DNA of 64,000 nucleotides from Peribacillus sp044761985 (lineage in GTDB: Bacteria > Bacillota > Bacilli > Bacillales > DSM-1321). The notes under the pieces are model-generated. The model worked only from the letters and a program-made list of their open reading frames with translations, ran no database searches and was not told the DNA's origin. Of the stretch, positions 42,391 through 51,541 are shown in pieces (position 1 is the stretch's first letter; every line of letters starts with the position of its first letter). The position numbers and the translations under genes are program-made. Location: contig NZ_JBIWDK010000001.1 in the NCBI RefSeq assembly GCF_044761985.1, positions 186,001 through 250,000 on the forward strand. Reading direction: 5' to 3'.

Positions 42391-43266
42391 ATGTCAGCTC
42401 AAATCATTAATGGTAAAGAAATTGCAGAGTCGGTAAGGCAGGATATTAGCAAGGAAGTCCAACAATTACGTGAAAAAAATGTTGTGCCCGGATTGGCCGT
42501 TATATTAGTCGGTGACAATCAGGCTTCACAAACCTATGTGCGAAATAAGCAAAAAGCTTGTGAAGATTTAGGCATGCATTCCGTGTTAATCCAAAAACCT
42601 GCGGATTTAACACAGCAGGAATTAATACAGAACATCGATGAATTAAACCAGGATGACAGCATTCATGGGATTTTGGTGCAGCTGCCGTTACCTGGACATA
42701 TTCAGGAAAAAGCGATTATTGAAGCGATTTCACCTGAGAAGGATGTTGACGGGTTCCATCCAATCAACATTGGCAGGATGATGACGGGACAGGATGCTTT
42801 CTTGCCGTGCACGCCGTATGGAATTATGGTCATGCTTGAACATATCGATTATAACCTTGAAGGCAAGCACGTCGTTATTGTCGGAAGAAGCAATATCGTA
42901 GGGAAACCATCAGGACAGTTGTTTTTGAATGCGGATGCAACGGTTACATATTGCCACTCTAAGACGAGTGACCTTGCTTACTTTACTAAACAAGCTGATG
43001 TGGTCGTGGTTGCCGTCGGTAAAAGAGATACAATCACCAGTGCCCACATTAAAGAGGGTGCCGTCGTGATTGATGTTGGCATGAACAGAAATGATGAAGG
43101 TAAGCTTTGTGGAGACGTTTCGTTTGAAGAAGTGAAGGAAAAAGCTTCTTACATTACCCCTGTACCTAGAGGCGTAGGTCCGATGACGATTACGATGCTC
43201 ATGAAGAATACTGTTAAATCTGCTCAGAAAACACTTAACTTGGATAAACAAACAATGAAAAGTTAA
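42391..43266 (+). CDS. folD: Methylenetetrahydrofolate dehydrogenase/cyclohydrolase FolD
   Basis: 291 residues. YVRNKQKACEDLGM holds the catalytic Tyr and Lys; GILVQLPLPGHI, EKDVDGFHPINIGRM, the NADP loop VVIVGRSNIVGKPSGQLF and PVPRGVGPMTITMLMKN are diagnostic. Interconverts methylene-, methenyl- and 10-formyl-THF; uses the methylene-THF made by the Gcv system. ATG 42391 follows GGGAGGAAC. Confidence 0.98.
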   Translation: MSAQIINGKEIAESVRQDISKEVQQLREKNVVPGLAVILVGDNQASQTYVRNKQKACEDLGMHSVLIQKPADLTQQELIQNIDELNQDDSIHGILVQLPLPGHIQEKAIIEAISPEKDVDGFHPINIGRMMTGQDAFLPCTPYGIMVMLEHIDYNLEGKHVVIVGRSNIVGKPSGQLFLNADATVTYCHSKTSDLAYFTKQADVVVVAVGKRDTITSAHIKEGAVVIDVGMNRNDEGKLCGDVSFEEVKEKASYITPVPRGVGPMTITMLMKNTVKSAQKTLNLDKQTMKS

Positions 43267-43289
43267 AAAAAATGCCAAATTATTTTAAA

Positions 43290-43335
43290 GAAGCGGACCT
43301 CTTGTTTTATAATAACAAGAGACCGCTTTTTTCTA
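43290..43335 (+). terminator. Terminator of folD
   Basis: AAGCGG-A-CTCTTGTT pairs with AACAAGAG-A-CCGCTT, followed by TTTTT. Confidence 0.85.
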
Positions 43336-43415
43336 TGTAAAGATTAACTGGGACTATAAGTCTGCAGTAAAGGCTGGTTCCCTTTATATCCGATTCTGTC
43401 GGAAGGAGACATTAT

Positions 43416-44768
43416 ATGAGCGACCAACAATATTTAAGTGTGTCGGCTTTAACAAAATATATAAAACGAAAGTTCGATGTGGATCCGCATTTGCAAAATG
43501 CATACATAAAAGGGGAAATATCCAATTTCAAACAGCATACAAGCGGGCATATGTACTTTACTTTAAAAGACGAGAAAGCCCGTTTGCTGGCTGTCATGTT
43601 TGCGGCTAACAACAAAGGGATGAAATTCACACCTGAAAATGGGATGAAGGTACTTGTAAGGGGAGATATATCCCTATACGAAGCCAGTGGACAGTATCAG
43701 CTTTATGTGAAAAGCATGGCTCCTGACGGTGTGGGGGATCTATACATTGCATATGAACAGTTAAAGAAAAAACTGGAAGAAGCAGGATTATTCCTGGCTA
43801 AACATAAGAAAGCGATTCCGCAATACCCCAAATCGGTTGGGGTCATTACATCACCGACTGGGGCAGCTTTAAGGGATATTATAACGACCATCAAGCGGCG
43901 TTATCCCATTACTAAAATCATTGTTTATCCAGCTCTTGTACAAGGAAATAATGCTGCTAAATCGATTGCACAGGCGATTTCACTGGCCAATGCAAGAGCA
44001 GAATCCGATGTGCTGATAGTTGGGAGGGGCGGTGGTTCCATCGAGGAACTTTGGGCCTTCAATGAAGAGATAGTAGCTGAGTCGATATATGATTCGGATA
44101 TTCCCATTATCTCAGCAGTGGGGCATGAAACGGATTTCACGATTGCTGACTTTGTTGCTGACATGCGTGCGCCGACTCCTACGGGGGCAGCGGAGCTTGC
44201 AGTGCCTCACCTGAATGAAATATTGGAAAGGTTGATGAATCGCAAGAATCGTTTGACACGTTCCATCCAGGAGCAAGTGAATGCCAATCGTACACATTTG
44301 AGTAGGCTTGAAAGGTCTTACGCATTCCGTTACCCTCATAAAATGTACGAACAAAAACTTGAACAGTTGGATAGGGCAACAGAGAGGTTAGGGAAAACCA
44401 GTACGCGATATTTCCTGAAGAAAAGGGATGAATTGAATCAGATGACTGAAGTTCTGAATAAACAGCATCCTGAGCAATTGGTCAGGACTTCAAAGGAAAA
44501 CCTGCAGCAGTACGAAAAAGCGCTGCGTAAGACTATGGAAGCCATCTATCGTCAAAAATCACAGCGATTCGTTTCAATGACTGCCACTCTATCGGCCCTA
44601 AGCCCACTGAAGATCATGGAGCGGGGCTATGGGTTAGTCTTTACTGAAGATGAGACGTTAATTAAAAGCACACAGCAAGTATCCACTGGAGATAAGATAG
44701 CTGTTTCGATAAAAGACGGAACACTTGAATGTGAGATAACCGAAATAAAGGAGCGGATTGAGCCATGA
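43416..44768 (+). CDS. xseA: Exodeoxyribonuclease VII large subunit
   Basis: 450 residues: OB-fold (residues ~5-100, SALTKYIKRKFD...LQNAYIKGEISNF), catalytic domain (VGVITSPTGAALRDIITTIKRRYP, VGRGGGSIEELWAFN, SAVGHETDFTIADFVAD) and a long coiled coil. With XseB it degrades single-stranded DNA. Its stop overlaps xseB by four bases. GGAAGGAG precedes the ATG. Confidence 0.97.
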   Translation: MSDQQYLSVSALTKYIKRKFDVDPHLQNAYIKGEISNFKQHTSGHMYFTLKDEKARLLAVMFAANNKGMKFTPENGMKVLVRGDISLYEASGQYQLYVKSMAPDGVGDLYIAYEQLKKKLEEAGLFLAKHKKAIPQYPKSVGVITSPTGAALRDIITTIKRRYPITKIIVYPALVQGNNAAKSIAQAISLANARAESDVLIVGRGGGSIEELWAFNEEIVAESIYDSDIPIISAVGHETDFTIADFVADMRAPTPTGAAELAVPHLNEILERLMNRKNRLTRSIQEQVNANRTHLSRLERSYAFRYPHKMYEQKLEQLDRATERLGKTSTRYFLKKRDELNQMTEVLNKQHPEQLVRTSKENLQQYEKALRKTMEAIYRQKSQRFVSMTATLSALSPLKIMERGYGLVFTEDETLIKSTQQVSTGDKIAVSIKDGTLECEITEIKERIEP

Positions 44769-44998
44769 CTAACAAAAAGGATATTACATTTGAAGAAGCG
44801 ATGGAGAACCTCGAGAAAATTGTAGAACAGTTGGAAGAAGGAGATGTACCATTGGAAAAAGCCATTTCCATTTATAAACAAGGAATGGATTTATCCAGAC
44901 TATGCCATACCAAGTTGAAAACTGTCGAGGATCAGTTAACGCAAATTTTACGCGAAGATGGAGAACTGGAAAACTTTGCGGTTCAGGAGGAAGAATAA
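44765..44998 (+). CDS. xseB: Exodeoxyribonuclease VII small subunit
   Basis: 77 residues, helical hairpin with FEEAMENLEKIVEQLEEGDVPLEKAISIYKQGM typical of XseB. Overlaps xseA by ATGA and ends just before ispA; its last codons hold the ispA ribosome site. Confidence 0.97.
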   Translation: MTNKKDITFEEAMENLEKIVEQLEEGDVPLEKAISIYKQGMDLSRLCHTKLKTVEDQLTQILREDGELENFAVQEEE

Positions 44999-44999
44999 T

Positions 45000-45893
45000 A
45001 TGAGTACGGCAACGTTCGAAACTTTTTCGAAAGAGTATAAAGCGTTAATAGAGAAAGAAGTCGTTGAATATGTGAAGAAATTGAACGCTCCAGAAAGCGT
45101 CAAAGAAGCTATGGCCTATTCCTTGGAGGCAGGCGGAAAACGCATCCGTCCTTTATTGGTCTTCTCGGTATTGTCGGCATTCGGAAAAGATTTGAGGTTG
45201 GGGATTCCGGCTGCAGCGGCAATTGAAATGATTCATACGTATTCTTTGATTCATGATGACCTGCCAGCGATGGATGATGATGATCTCCGACGCGGAAAAC
45301 CGACGAATCATAAAGTTTTCGGTGAAGCGGTGGCCGTACTCGCGGGTGATGCCTTACTTACATATAGCTTCCAATTGGTGGCTGAAATGTCTGATCCCGA
45401 AGTGAGTGCGGAGATGAAGTTGGATTTAGTAACTGAAATTGCAAAATCCGCCGGTGCAGAAGGAATGGTTGGAGGACAAGTAGCAGATATGGAAGGCGAA
45501 GAAAAGCAGCTGACCCTTAGTGAAATGGAGTATATTCATGAACATAAAACGGGGAAACTATTGGCGGCAAGTATCCTTTCAGGTGCCATCTTAGCTGGAG
45601 CCGATGCCAATCAACGTCAGCATCTCCGCGATTTTGCTTATCACTTGGGACTTGCTTTTCAAATCCGGGATGATATCCTGGATATTGAAGGTTCGGTCGA
45701 GCTTATTGGTAAGCCTGTCGGCAGTGACGCGGCGAACCACAAAAGCACCTATCCTTCCCTGCTGACGCTACAGGGAGCCAAGGACAAATTGAATCATCAT
45801 ATCCAATTGGCGCATGCTTCCTTAGCGGAAACGAAATTACAAACGGGCCTATTGAATGAATTAACGGATCTAATAGCGAATCGAGATCATTGA
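45000..45893 (+). CDS. ispA: Farnesyl diphosphate synthase (polyprenyl synthetase)
   Basis: 297 residues from ATG 45000 (CAGGAGG eight bases upstream); the open frame back to 44958 lies within xseB. First Asp-rich motif DDLPAMDDDDLRRG and second motif DDILD are intact, as is GGKRIRP. Makes farnesyl diphosphate from IPP and DMAPP supplied by the MEP pathway, whose first enzyme, Dxs, is next. Confidence 0.96.
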   Translation: MSTATFETFSKEYKALIEKEVVEYVKKLNAPESVKEAMAYSLEAGGKRIRPLLVFSVLSAFGKDLRLGIPAAAAIEMIHTYSLIHDDLPAMDDDDLRRGKPTNHKVFGEAVAVLAGDALLTYSFQLVAEMSDPEVSAEMKLDLVTEIAKSAGAEGMVGGQVADMEGEEKQLTLSEMEYIHEHKTGKLLAASILSGAILAGADANQRQHLRDFAYHLGLAFQIRDDILDIEGSVELIGKPVGSDAANHKSTYPSLLTLQGAKDKLNHHIQLAHASLAETKLQTGLLNELTDLIANRDH

Positions 45894-46003
45894 GCATTAC
45901 CAAATTTGTTATCAAACAAAGTTTTATGGTATACTCATTGTGAAAATTTATGCAACATAAAATGAATTCATAAATGACGATACGTGATAAAATTGGTATA
46001 TAA

Positions 46004-46041
46004 AGCCGCCGAAATCACCTGGGTGTTGGCGGCTATTTTTT
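46004..46041 (+). terminator. Terminator of xseA-xseB-ispA
   Basis: AGCCGCC and GGCGGCT form the outer stem with an inner ACC/GGT pairing, followed by ATTTTTT. Confidence 0.82.
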
Positions 46042-46140
46042 AACTTAAAAAGAATTTTTCGGTCAAGCCTTCTATAATAGTCGCTTTTGAGGCTCTGATT
46101 ATGCTTACAACCGGAAATGACAGAAAGTGAGTGGTCCTGT

Positions 46141-48033
46141 TTGGATCTTCTATCTATAAAAGACCCTTCATTTTTGAAGAAAATGAATAATGAAGAGCTT
46201 GTCGAATTAAGTGTGGATATTCGTAAATTCCTCGTGGAGAAATTATCGGTAACTGGTGGGCATATCGGTCCCAATTTAGGCGTGGTCGAGTTGACAATCG
46301 CGCTTCATAAAGAATTTGATAGTCCGAATGATAAAATTTTATGGGATGTAGGTCATCAATCTTATGTTCATAAAATCTTAACAGGAAGAGCCGGAGAGTT
46401 TAATACGTTAAAGAAATACAAAGGGCTTTGTGGTTTTCCAAAAATGATTGAAAGCCCTCATGATGTTTGGGAAACGGGACATAGCTCGACCTCTCTTTCC
46501 GCTGCCATGGGAATGGCTGCAGCCCGTGATATCAAAGGAGAAAAGAGTTTTATCCTACCAGTGATAGGGGATGGCGCCCTTACAGGTGGAATGGCTCTTG
46601 AAGCCTTGAATCATATCGGTGATGAGAAAAAGGACATGATCGTTATATTGAATGATAATGAAATGTCCATTGCCCCTAATGTAGGCGCCTTGCACTCGAT
46701 ACTGGGAAGATTAAGGACAGCAGGAAAATACAACTGGGCAAAAGACGAGTTGGAAATGTTCTTGAAAAAGATTCCCGCAGTCGGTGGCAAACTAGCAGCA
46801 ACGGCCGAACGCTTGAAAGACAGTATGAAATACCTGTTGGTGTCCGGCATGTTTTTCGAGGAGTTAGGTTTTACCTATCTTGGACCAGTAGATGGCCATA
46901 ATTATGAAGAACTGTTAGATAACTTGAGATTTGCCAAGAAAACTAAGGGTCCTGTCCTGTTGCATGTAATTACCAAAAAAGGAAAAGGGTACTCACCTGC
47001 TGAGCTTGATACGACAGGCAATTGGCATGGAACAGGCCCATACAAAATTGAAACGGGTGACTTCGTTAAATCACCTAGTAAAGGGCCGGCTTGGAGTGCG
47101 TTAGTAAGTGAAACGGTACGCAAGCTTGCACGAAATGACGAACGTATCGTCGCGATAACACCTGCGATGCCCGTTGGATCGAAGTTAGTCGGTTTTGCGA
47201 ATGAATTTCCTGAGCGTTTTTATGATGTTGGAATTGCTGAGCAGCATGCCGCTACTTTCGCAGCCGGGTTGGCAACCCAGAAAATGAAACCGTTTTTGGC
47301 GATTTACTCAACCTTCTTGCAAAGAGCGTATGATCAGGTGGTACATGATATCTGCCGTCAAAACTTGAATGTCTTTATTGGCATTGACCGTGCCGGTCTT
47401 GTCGGTTCTGATGGGGAAACGCATCAAGGTGTGTTCGATATCGCGTTCCTACGCCATGTTCCTAATATGGTATTGATGATGCCTAAAGATGAAAATGAAG
47501 GTCAGCATATGGTCAATACAGCCATTAATTATGATGATGGTCCCATAGCCATGCGTTTTCCGCGCGGAAATGGACAGGGAGTCGTCATGGATACAGAATT
47601 ACAACAAATCCCGATTGGTTCATGGGAAGTATTGAAAGAAGGATCGGACGTTGCCATTTTAACATTTGGGACAACTATTCCGATGGCTCTTGAAGCAGCA
47701 GCCCAACTTGAAAAAGAGGACTACTCTGTAAAGGTTATCAATGCTCGTTTCATAAAGCCTCTTGATGAAAAGATGCTTAGCAGCTTACTTGGCGAGAAAA
47801 TGCCAATATTGACAATTGAAGAAGCCATTCTTCAAGGTGGATTCGGTAGTTCAGTACTTGAATATGCACATGACCAAGGGTTCTACGGGGCAATCATTGA
47901 CCGAATGGGCATACCAGATTACTTCGTTGAACACGGTAGTGTGGACGAGTTACTGGAAGAAATCGGCCTAACAACGGATACGGTTAAGAAAAAGATTAAA
48001 ATGATAACGCCAAAAAAAGAAAAAAGGGCCTGA
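46141..48033 (+). CDS. dxs: 1-deoxy-D-xylulose-5-phosphate synthase
   Basis: 630 residues from TTG 46141, giving the conserved start MDLLSIKDPSFLK; the ATG at 46117 adds eight residues without a ribosome site. Thiamine-diphosphate motif GDGALTGGMALEALNHIG...NDNEMSIAPN, catalytic Glu/His regions in AEQHAATFAAGLA and RFPRGNG. Condenses pyruvate with glyceraldehyde 3-phosphate, first step of the MEP isoprenoid route. Confidence 0.95.
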   Translation: MDLLSIKDPSFLKKMNNEELVELSVDIRKFLVEKLSVTGGHIGPNLGVVELTIALHKEFDSPNDKILWDVGHQSYVHKILTGRAGEFNTLKKYKGLCGFPKMIESPHDVWETGHSSTSLSAAMGMAAARDIKGEKSFILPVIGDGALTGGMALEALNHIGDEKKDMIVILNDNEMSIAPNVGALHSILGRLRTAGKYNWAKDELEMFLKKIPAVGGKLAATAERLKDSMKYLLVSGMFFEELGFTYLGPVDGHNYEELLDNLRFAKKTKGPVLLHVITKKGKGYSPAELDTTGNWHGTGPYKIETGDFVKSPSKGPAWSALVSETVRKLARNDERIVAITPAMPVGSKLVGFANEFPERFYDVGIAEQHAATFAAGLATQKMKPFLAIYSTFLQRAYDQVVHDICRQNLNVFIGIDRAGLVGSDGETHQGVFDIAFLRHVPNMVLMMPKDENEGQHMVNTAINYDDGPIAMRFPRGNGQGVVMDTELQQIPIGSWEVLKEGSDVAILTFGTTIPMALEAAAQLEKEDYSVKVINARFIKPLDEKMLSSLLGEKMPILTIEEAILQGGFGSSVLEYAHDQGFYGAIIDRMGIPDYFVEHGSVDELLEEIGLTTDTVKKKIKMITPKKEKRA

Positions 48034-48037
48034 CAAT

Positions 48038-48865
48038 ATGAAAGTAGCGAAAGAAAGATTAGATGTTTTATTAGTAGAACAAGGATTGGCCGAAACGCGT
48101 GAAAAAGCAAAGCGTATGGTGATGGCTGGGCTTGTCTATGCAAATGAAGAAAGATATGAAAAACCAGGGGAAAAAGTGCCGGTTGATCTTGAATTGACGA
48201 TAAAAGGGAAAGTGATGCCTTATGTATCAAGAGGTGGTCTGAAACTTGAGAAGGCATTGAAAGAATTTGATTTACACGTCGATGGAAAGATCCTTCTGGA
48301 TATCGGCTCATCCACTGGGGGCTTTACCGATTGTGCTTTACAGAATGGCGCCATCATGTCTTATGCTCTTGATGTTGGCTATAATCAACTTGCATGGAAG
48401 CTAAGACAAGATGAGCGGGTTAAGGTCATGGAACGGACTAATTTCCGCTATGTCACACCTGCTGATTTAGATGGACAGATGCCTAACTTTGCAAGCATTG
48501 ATGTATCTTTCATCTCGCTCACTTTGATTTTACCTGTGTTAAAAACCTTGCTTGTTCCAAAAAGCGACGTCGTGGCACTTGTAAAACCTCAATTTGAAGC
48601 GGGGAAGGGTCAAGTTGGCAAAAAAGGGATTGTCCGTGAGCCTAAAATTCATAAAGAAGTGTTGAACAAGATTATTTCCTTTGCACAAATGGAAGGATAC
48701 GATATTAAAGATGCTTCCTTCTCTCCTATTACTGGTGGGGACGGCAACATAGAATTTCTGCTCCATTTATTTTGGGAGGGCCCAAAAGAAGTGGGAGATA
48801 TGCTACTATCCAAAACGGTGGATGATATCGTTGGGGAAGCCCATGCCCAATTTAAGAAAGAATAG
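48038..48865 (+). CDS. yqxC: TlyA-family RNA methyltransferase/hemolysin homologue
   Basis: 275 residues: N-terminal S4 RNA-binding domain (RLDVLLVEQGLAETREKAKRMVMAGLV), then a FtsJ-type Rossmann domain with SAM loop LDIGSSTGGFTDCALQNGA. TlyA proteins 2'-O-methylate ribosomal RNA. Begins four bases after dxs; part of dxs-yqxC. Confidence 0.92.
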   Translation: MKVAKERLDVLLVEQGLAETREKAKRMVMAGLVYANEERYEKPGEKVPVDLELTIKGKVMPYVSRGGLKLEKALKEFDLHVDGKILLDIGSSTGGFTDCALQNGAIMSYALDVGYNQLAWKLRQDERVKVMERTNFRYVTPADLDGQMPNFASIDVSFISLTLILPVLKTLLVPKSDVVALVKPQFEAGKGQVGKKGIVREPKIHKEVLNKIISFAQMEGYDIKDASFSPITGGDGNIEFLLHLFWEGPKEVGDMLLSKTVDDIVGEAHAQFKKE

Positions 48866-48879
48866 ATAAGTCTTCGTAT

Positions 48880-48921
48880 GGCTCCTTTGGCTGAATGGTT
48901 AGCTAAAGGAGCTTTTTTTCT
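48880..48921 (+). terminator. Terminator of dxs-yqxC
   Basis: GCTCCTTTGGCT pairs with AGCTAAAGGAGC (one bulge/mismatch), followed by seven T residues. Confidence 0.85.
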
Positions 48922-49200
48922 TGAAATGGTTCATGTTCATGCACCAAGGTTTAGAAAAAGTATGCAAAGAAAGTTTTAGTACAAAATAAGGGATAAGAAA
49001 TGTATATTAGAGAAAAAAGTTGTACAATTGTATAAAAATCCGCTAACATTAATATTAGCCTCTTTCTTCGACGGTTTTCTTGTGTGTTAGGGACGTTTGT
49101 GAGGATTAGGAAAAGTAAAGCAATTACATATGGTCAGCTTGCTAAAGTTAGGGCAACGATGATAATTAAAATGAGCAACAGTTGAGAGGTGCTTCTACTT
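48922..49200 (+). other. argR upstream region
   Basis: About 280 bases without a gene. TTGTACAATTGTATAA (49020-49035) is a nearly perfect 16-bp palindrome, and GCTAACATTAATATTAGC (49042-49059) has GCTAA/TTAGC arms. Either may mark an operator near the argR promoter. No good ArgR box match was found. Confidence 0.4.
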
Positions 49201-49650
49201 ATGAATAAAGGACAGCGTCATATAAAAATAAGGGAAATAATTACGAATAATGATATTGAGACACAGGACGATTTAGTGGAAGAACTTAAAAATGCGGGGT
49301 ATAACGTTACACAAGCAACTGTTTCAAGAGACATTAAGGAACTTCACCTTGTAAAGATACCGTTATCTGACGGCAGGTATAAATACAGCTTACCGGCTGA
49401 CCAACGTTTTAATCCATTACAGAAATTAAAAAGAATGCTGGTTGATGCTTTTGTTCGCATTGACGCTGCAAATAATTTGCTAGTCATGAAGATGTTACCA
49501 GGAAATGCCCAAGCAATTTGTGCACTGATAGATAATTTGAATTGGCAAGAAATACTCGGAACCATCGGCGGTGATGATACATGTTTAATTATTTGCCGTT
49601 CTGAAGAAGACGCAAAGATCATTTCCGGCAAATTCTTGGACATGCTCTAA
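49201..49650 (+). CDS. argR: Arginine repressor/activator ArgR (AhrC)
   Basis: 149 residues from ATG 49201 (GAGAGGTGC upstream). N-terminal winged helix with TQATVSRDIKELHLVKIP; C-terminal arginine-binding hexamerization domain with GNAQAICALIDNLNWQEILGTIGGDDTCLII. Controls arginine synthesis and breakdown. Coupled with recN as in B. subtilis (ahrC-recN). Confidence 0.96.
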   Translation: MNKGQRHIKIREIITNNDIETQDDLVEELKNAGYNVTQATVSRDIKELHLVKIPLSDGRYKYSLPADQRFNPLQKLKRMLVDAFVRIDAANNLLVMKMLPGNAQAICALIDNLNWQEILGTIGGDDTCLIICRSEEDAKIISGKFLDML

Positions 49651-49672
49651 TATTTTGAAGAGGTGATCTAGA

Positions 49673-51388
49673 TTGTTAACAGAACTTTCGATTAGGAATT
49701 TTGCGATCATTGATAGCCTGTCCGTTTCTTTTGAAACAGGATTGACGGTATTAACGGGGGAAACTGGGGCAGGAAAATCCATTATCATTGATGCCGTGCA
49801 TCTATTGGTTGGAGGGCGTGGTTCGGCAGAATTCATACGCCATGGTGAATCGAAGGCTGAGATAGAAGGCCTATTTCAAATAGAAGATGATACCCATCCG
49901 GTATTTGTTAAGGCGAAAGAATTTGGCATCGATATGAACGATGGAATGGCTATCCTGCGAAGGGACATTTCACTGAGTGGTAAAAGTGTATGCAGGGTCA
50001 ATGGAAAATTGGTTACGATCGCGATATTGCGAGAGATAGGGCGGACATTAATCGATATTCATGGTCAGCATGAACATCAGGAATTAATGGATGAACGACT
50101 TCATCTTCCATTGCTGGACCAGTTTGGCGGGGAAAAAATCGCGGCCGCACTTGCTGAATACCAAAAGCTATATAAGAATTATGAAATGACATCCAAGCAG
50201 TTAAATAATTTGAGCCAGAACGAACAGCAAATGGTCCATCGATTAGATTTGATCCAGTTTCAGTCCGATGAAATCCAAAACGCGGAGTTAAAGCTCCATG
50301 AAGATGAAGAGTTGATGGAAGAACGAAAAAGGATCAACAATTTCGAGAAGATTCATGAGGCCCTCCAGACAAGTTATAATGCCTTAAATGGAGAGCAACA
50401 TGCCGTGGATTGGCTTTCAGTAGCCATGAGTAATATGGAGGAAGCGGCCAACTTGGATGAAGCACTGAAAAAAAGCTCCGAAACCGTCTCAAATAGTTAT
50501 TTCCTGCTTGAGGAAGCGGTTTCTACTATTAGAGATCAATTGGATTCCTTGGATTACGATACGGAACGGGTGGAGTTCATCGAAAGCCGCCTAAATGAAA
50601 TTAACCAATTGAAGCGAAAATATGGGCGCAGCATCGAAGAGATTTTAGAGTATAGTGCAGGTATTGAAGAAGAAATCGAAAAGCTTCAAAATCGGGAAAG
50701 TCATATCTTAAAACTGGAAAAGGAACTTAAATCAATAAAGGCGGATTTGATTATTGAAGCGAAAAATCTGTCTGAGCTCAGACAAACATTCGCCCAGCAA
50801 TTAACGAAGAGCATTCATCAGGAATTAAAGGATCTATATATGGAAAAGACCATATTCGAACCACATTTTCATCAAACGGCCTATACTTTTGATGAGCTAT
50901 CAGAACGTGGGATTAATCAATCTGGTCTCGATAACATGGAATTTTATATATCCACCAATCCTGGTGAACCTTTAAAACCATTGTCAAAGATTGCATCTGG
51001 AGGAGAGTTGTCCCGGATTATGTTGGCGATGAAAAGTATTTTCTCCAAGCACCAAGGGATTACCTCCATCATTTTTGATGAGGTAGACACAGGTGTAAGT
51101 GGCCGGGTGGCTCAATCCATTGCCGAAAAAATCTACAAAGTGGCCACGGGTTCCCAAGTGCTTTGCATTTCCCATTTACCTCAGGTTGCCGCGATGGCGG
51201 ATACTCATCTATTCATCGCCAAGAATGTGAGGGCCGGTCGTACCAACACTTCGGTGAAGCCTCTGGTAGAAACCGAAAAAATCCGAGAAATTGGCCGGAT
51301 GATATCCGGTGTCGAGATAACGGATTTAACCAAACAGCATGCCAATGAATTGATTCAGCTTGCTAAAAAGATGAAAATCACTTCATGA
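49673..51388 (+). CDS. recN: DNA repair protein RecN
   Basis: 571 residues from TTG 49673 (GAGGTGATC upstream). SMC-like ATPase: Walker A GETGAGKS at 29-36, central coiled coils, ABC signature KIASGGELSRIMLAMK and Walker B TSIIFDEVDTGVSG. Gathers double-strand break ends for repair. Confidence 0.97.
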   Translation: MLTELSIRNFAIIDSLSVSFETGLTVLTGETGAGKSIIIDAVHLLVGGRGSAEFIRHGESKAEIEGLFQIEDDTHPVFVKAKEFGIDMNDGMAILRRDISLSGKSVCRVNGKLVTIAILREIGRTLIDIHGQHEHQELMDERLHLPLLDQFGGEKIAAALAEYQKLYKNYEMTSKQLNNLSQNEQQMVHRLDLIQFQSDEIQNAELKLHEDEELMEERKRINNFEKIHEALQTSYNALNGEQHAVDWLSVAMSNMEEAANLDEALKKSSETVSNSYFLLEEAVSTIRDQLDSLDYDTERVEFIESRLNEINQLKRKYGRSIEEILEYSAGIEEEIEKLQNRESHILKLEKELKSIKADLIIEAKNLSELRQTFAQQLTKSIHQELKDLYMEKTIFEPHFHQTAYTFDELSERGINQSGLDNMEFYISTNPGEPLKPLSKIASGGELSRIMLAMKSIFSKHQGITSIIFDEVDTGVSGRVAQSIAEKIYKVATGSQVLCISHLPQVAAMADTHLFIAKNVRAGRTNTSVKPLVETEKIREIGRMISGVEITDLTKQHANELIQLAKKMKITS

Positions 51389-51434
51389 TGTTTCTAAGTA
51401 AGAAGGTATCATAATTTATCATAAGCATTCATTG

Positions 51435-51468
51435 TAAAGCTATCCAAAAACGGATAGCTTTTATTTTG
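51435..51468 (+). terminator. Terminator of argR-recN
   Basis: AAAGCTATCC (51436-51445) and GGATAGCTTT (51452-51461) with an AAAAAC loop, then TATTTTG. Confidence 0.85.
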
Positions 51469-51541
51469 TCCAGCTGTTATAAATGATTGTCATGAGGGCT
51501 AAATTAAAGGGGTAGCCATAAAGTTTTAGAGAGCGAGGAGA

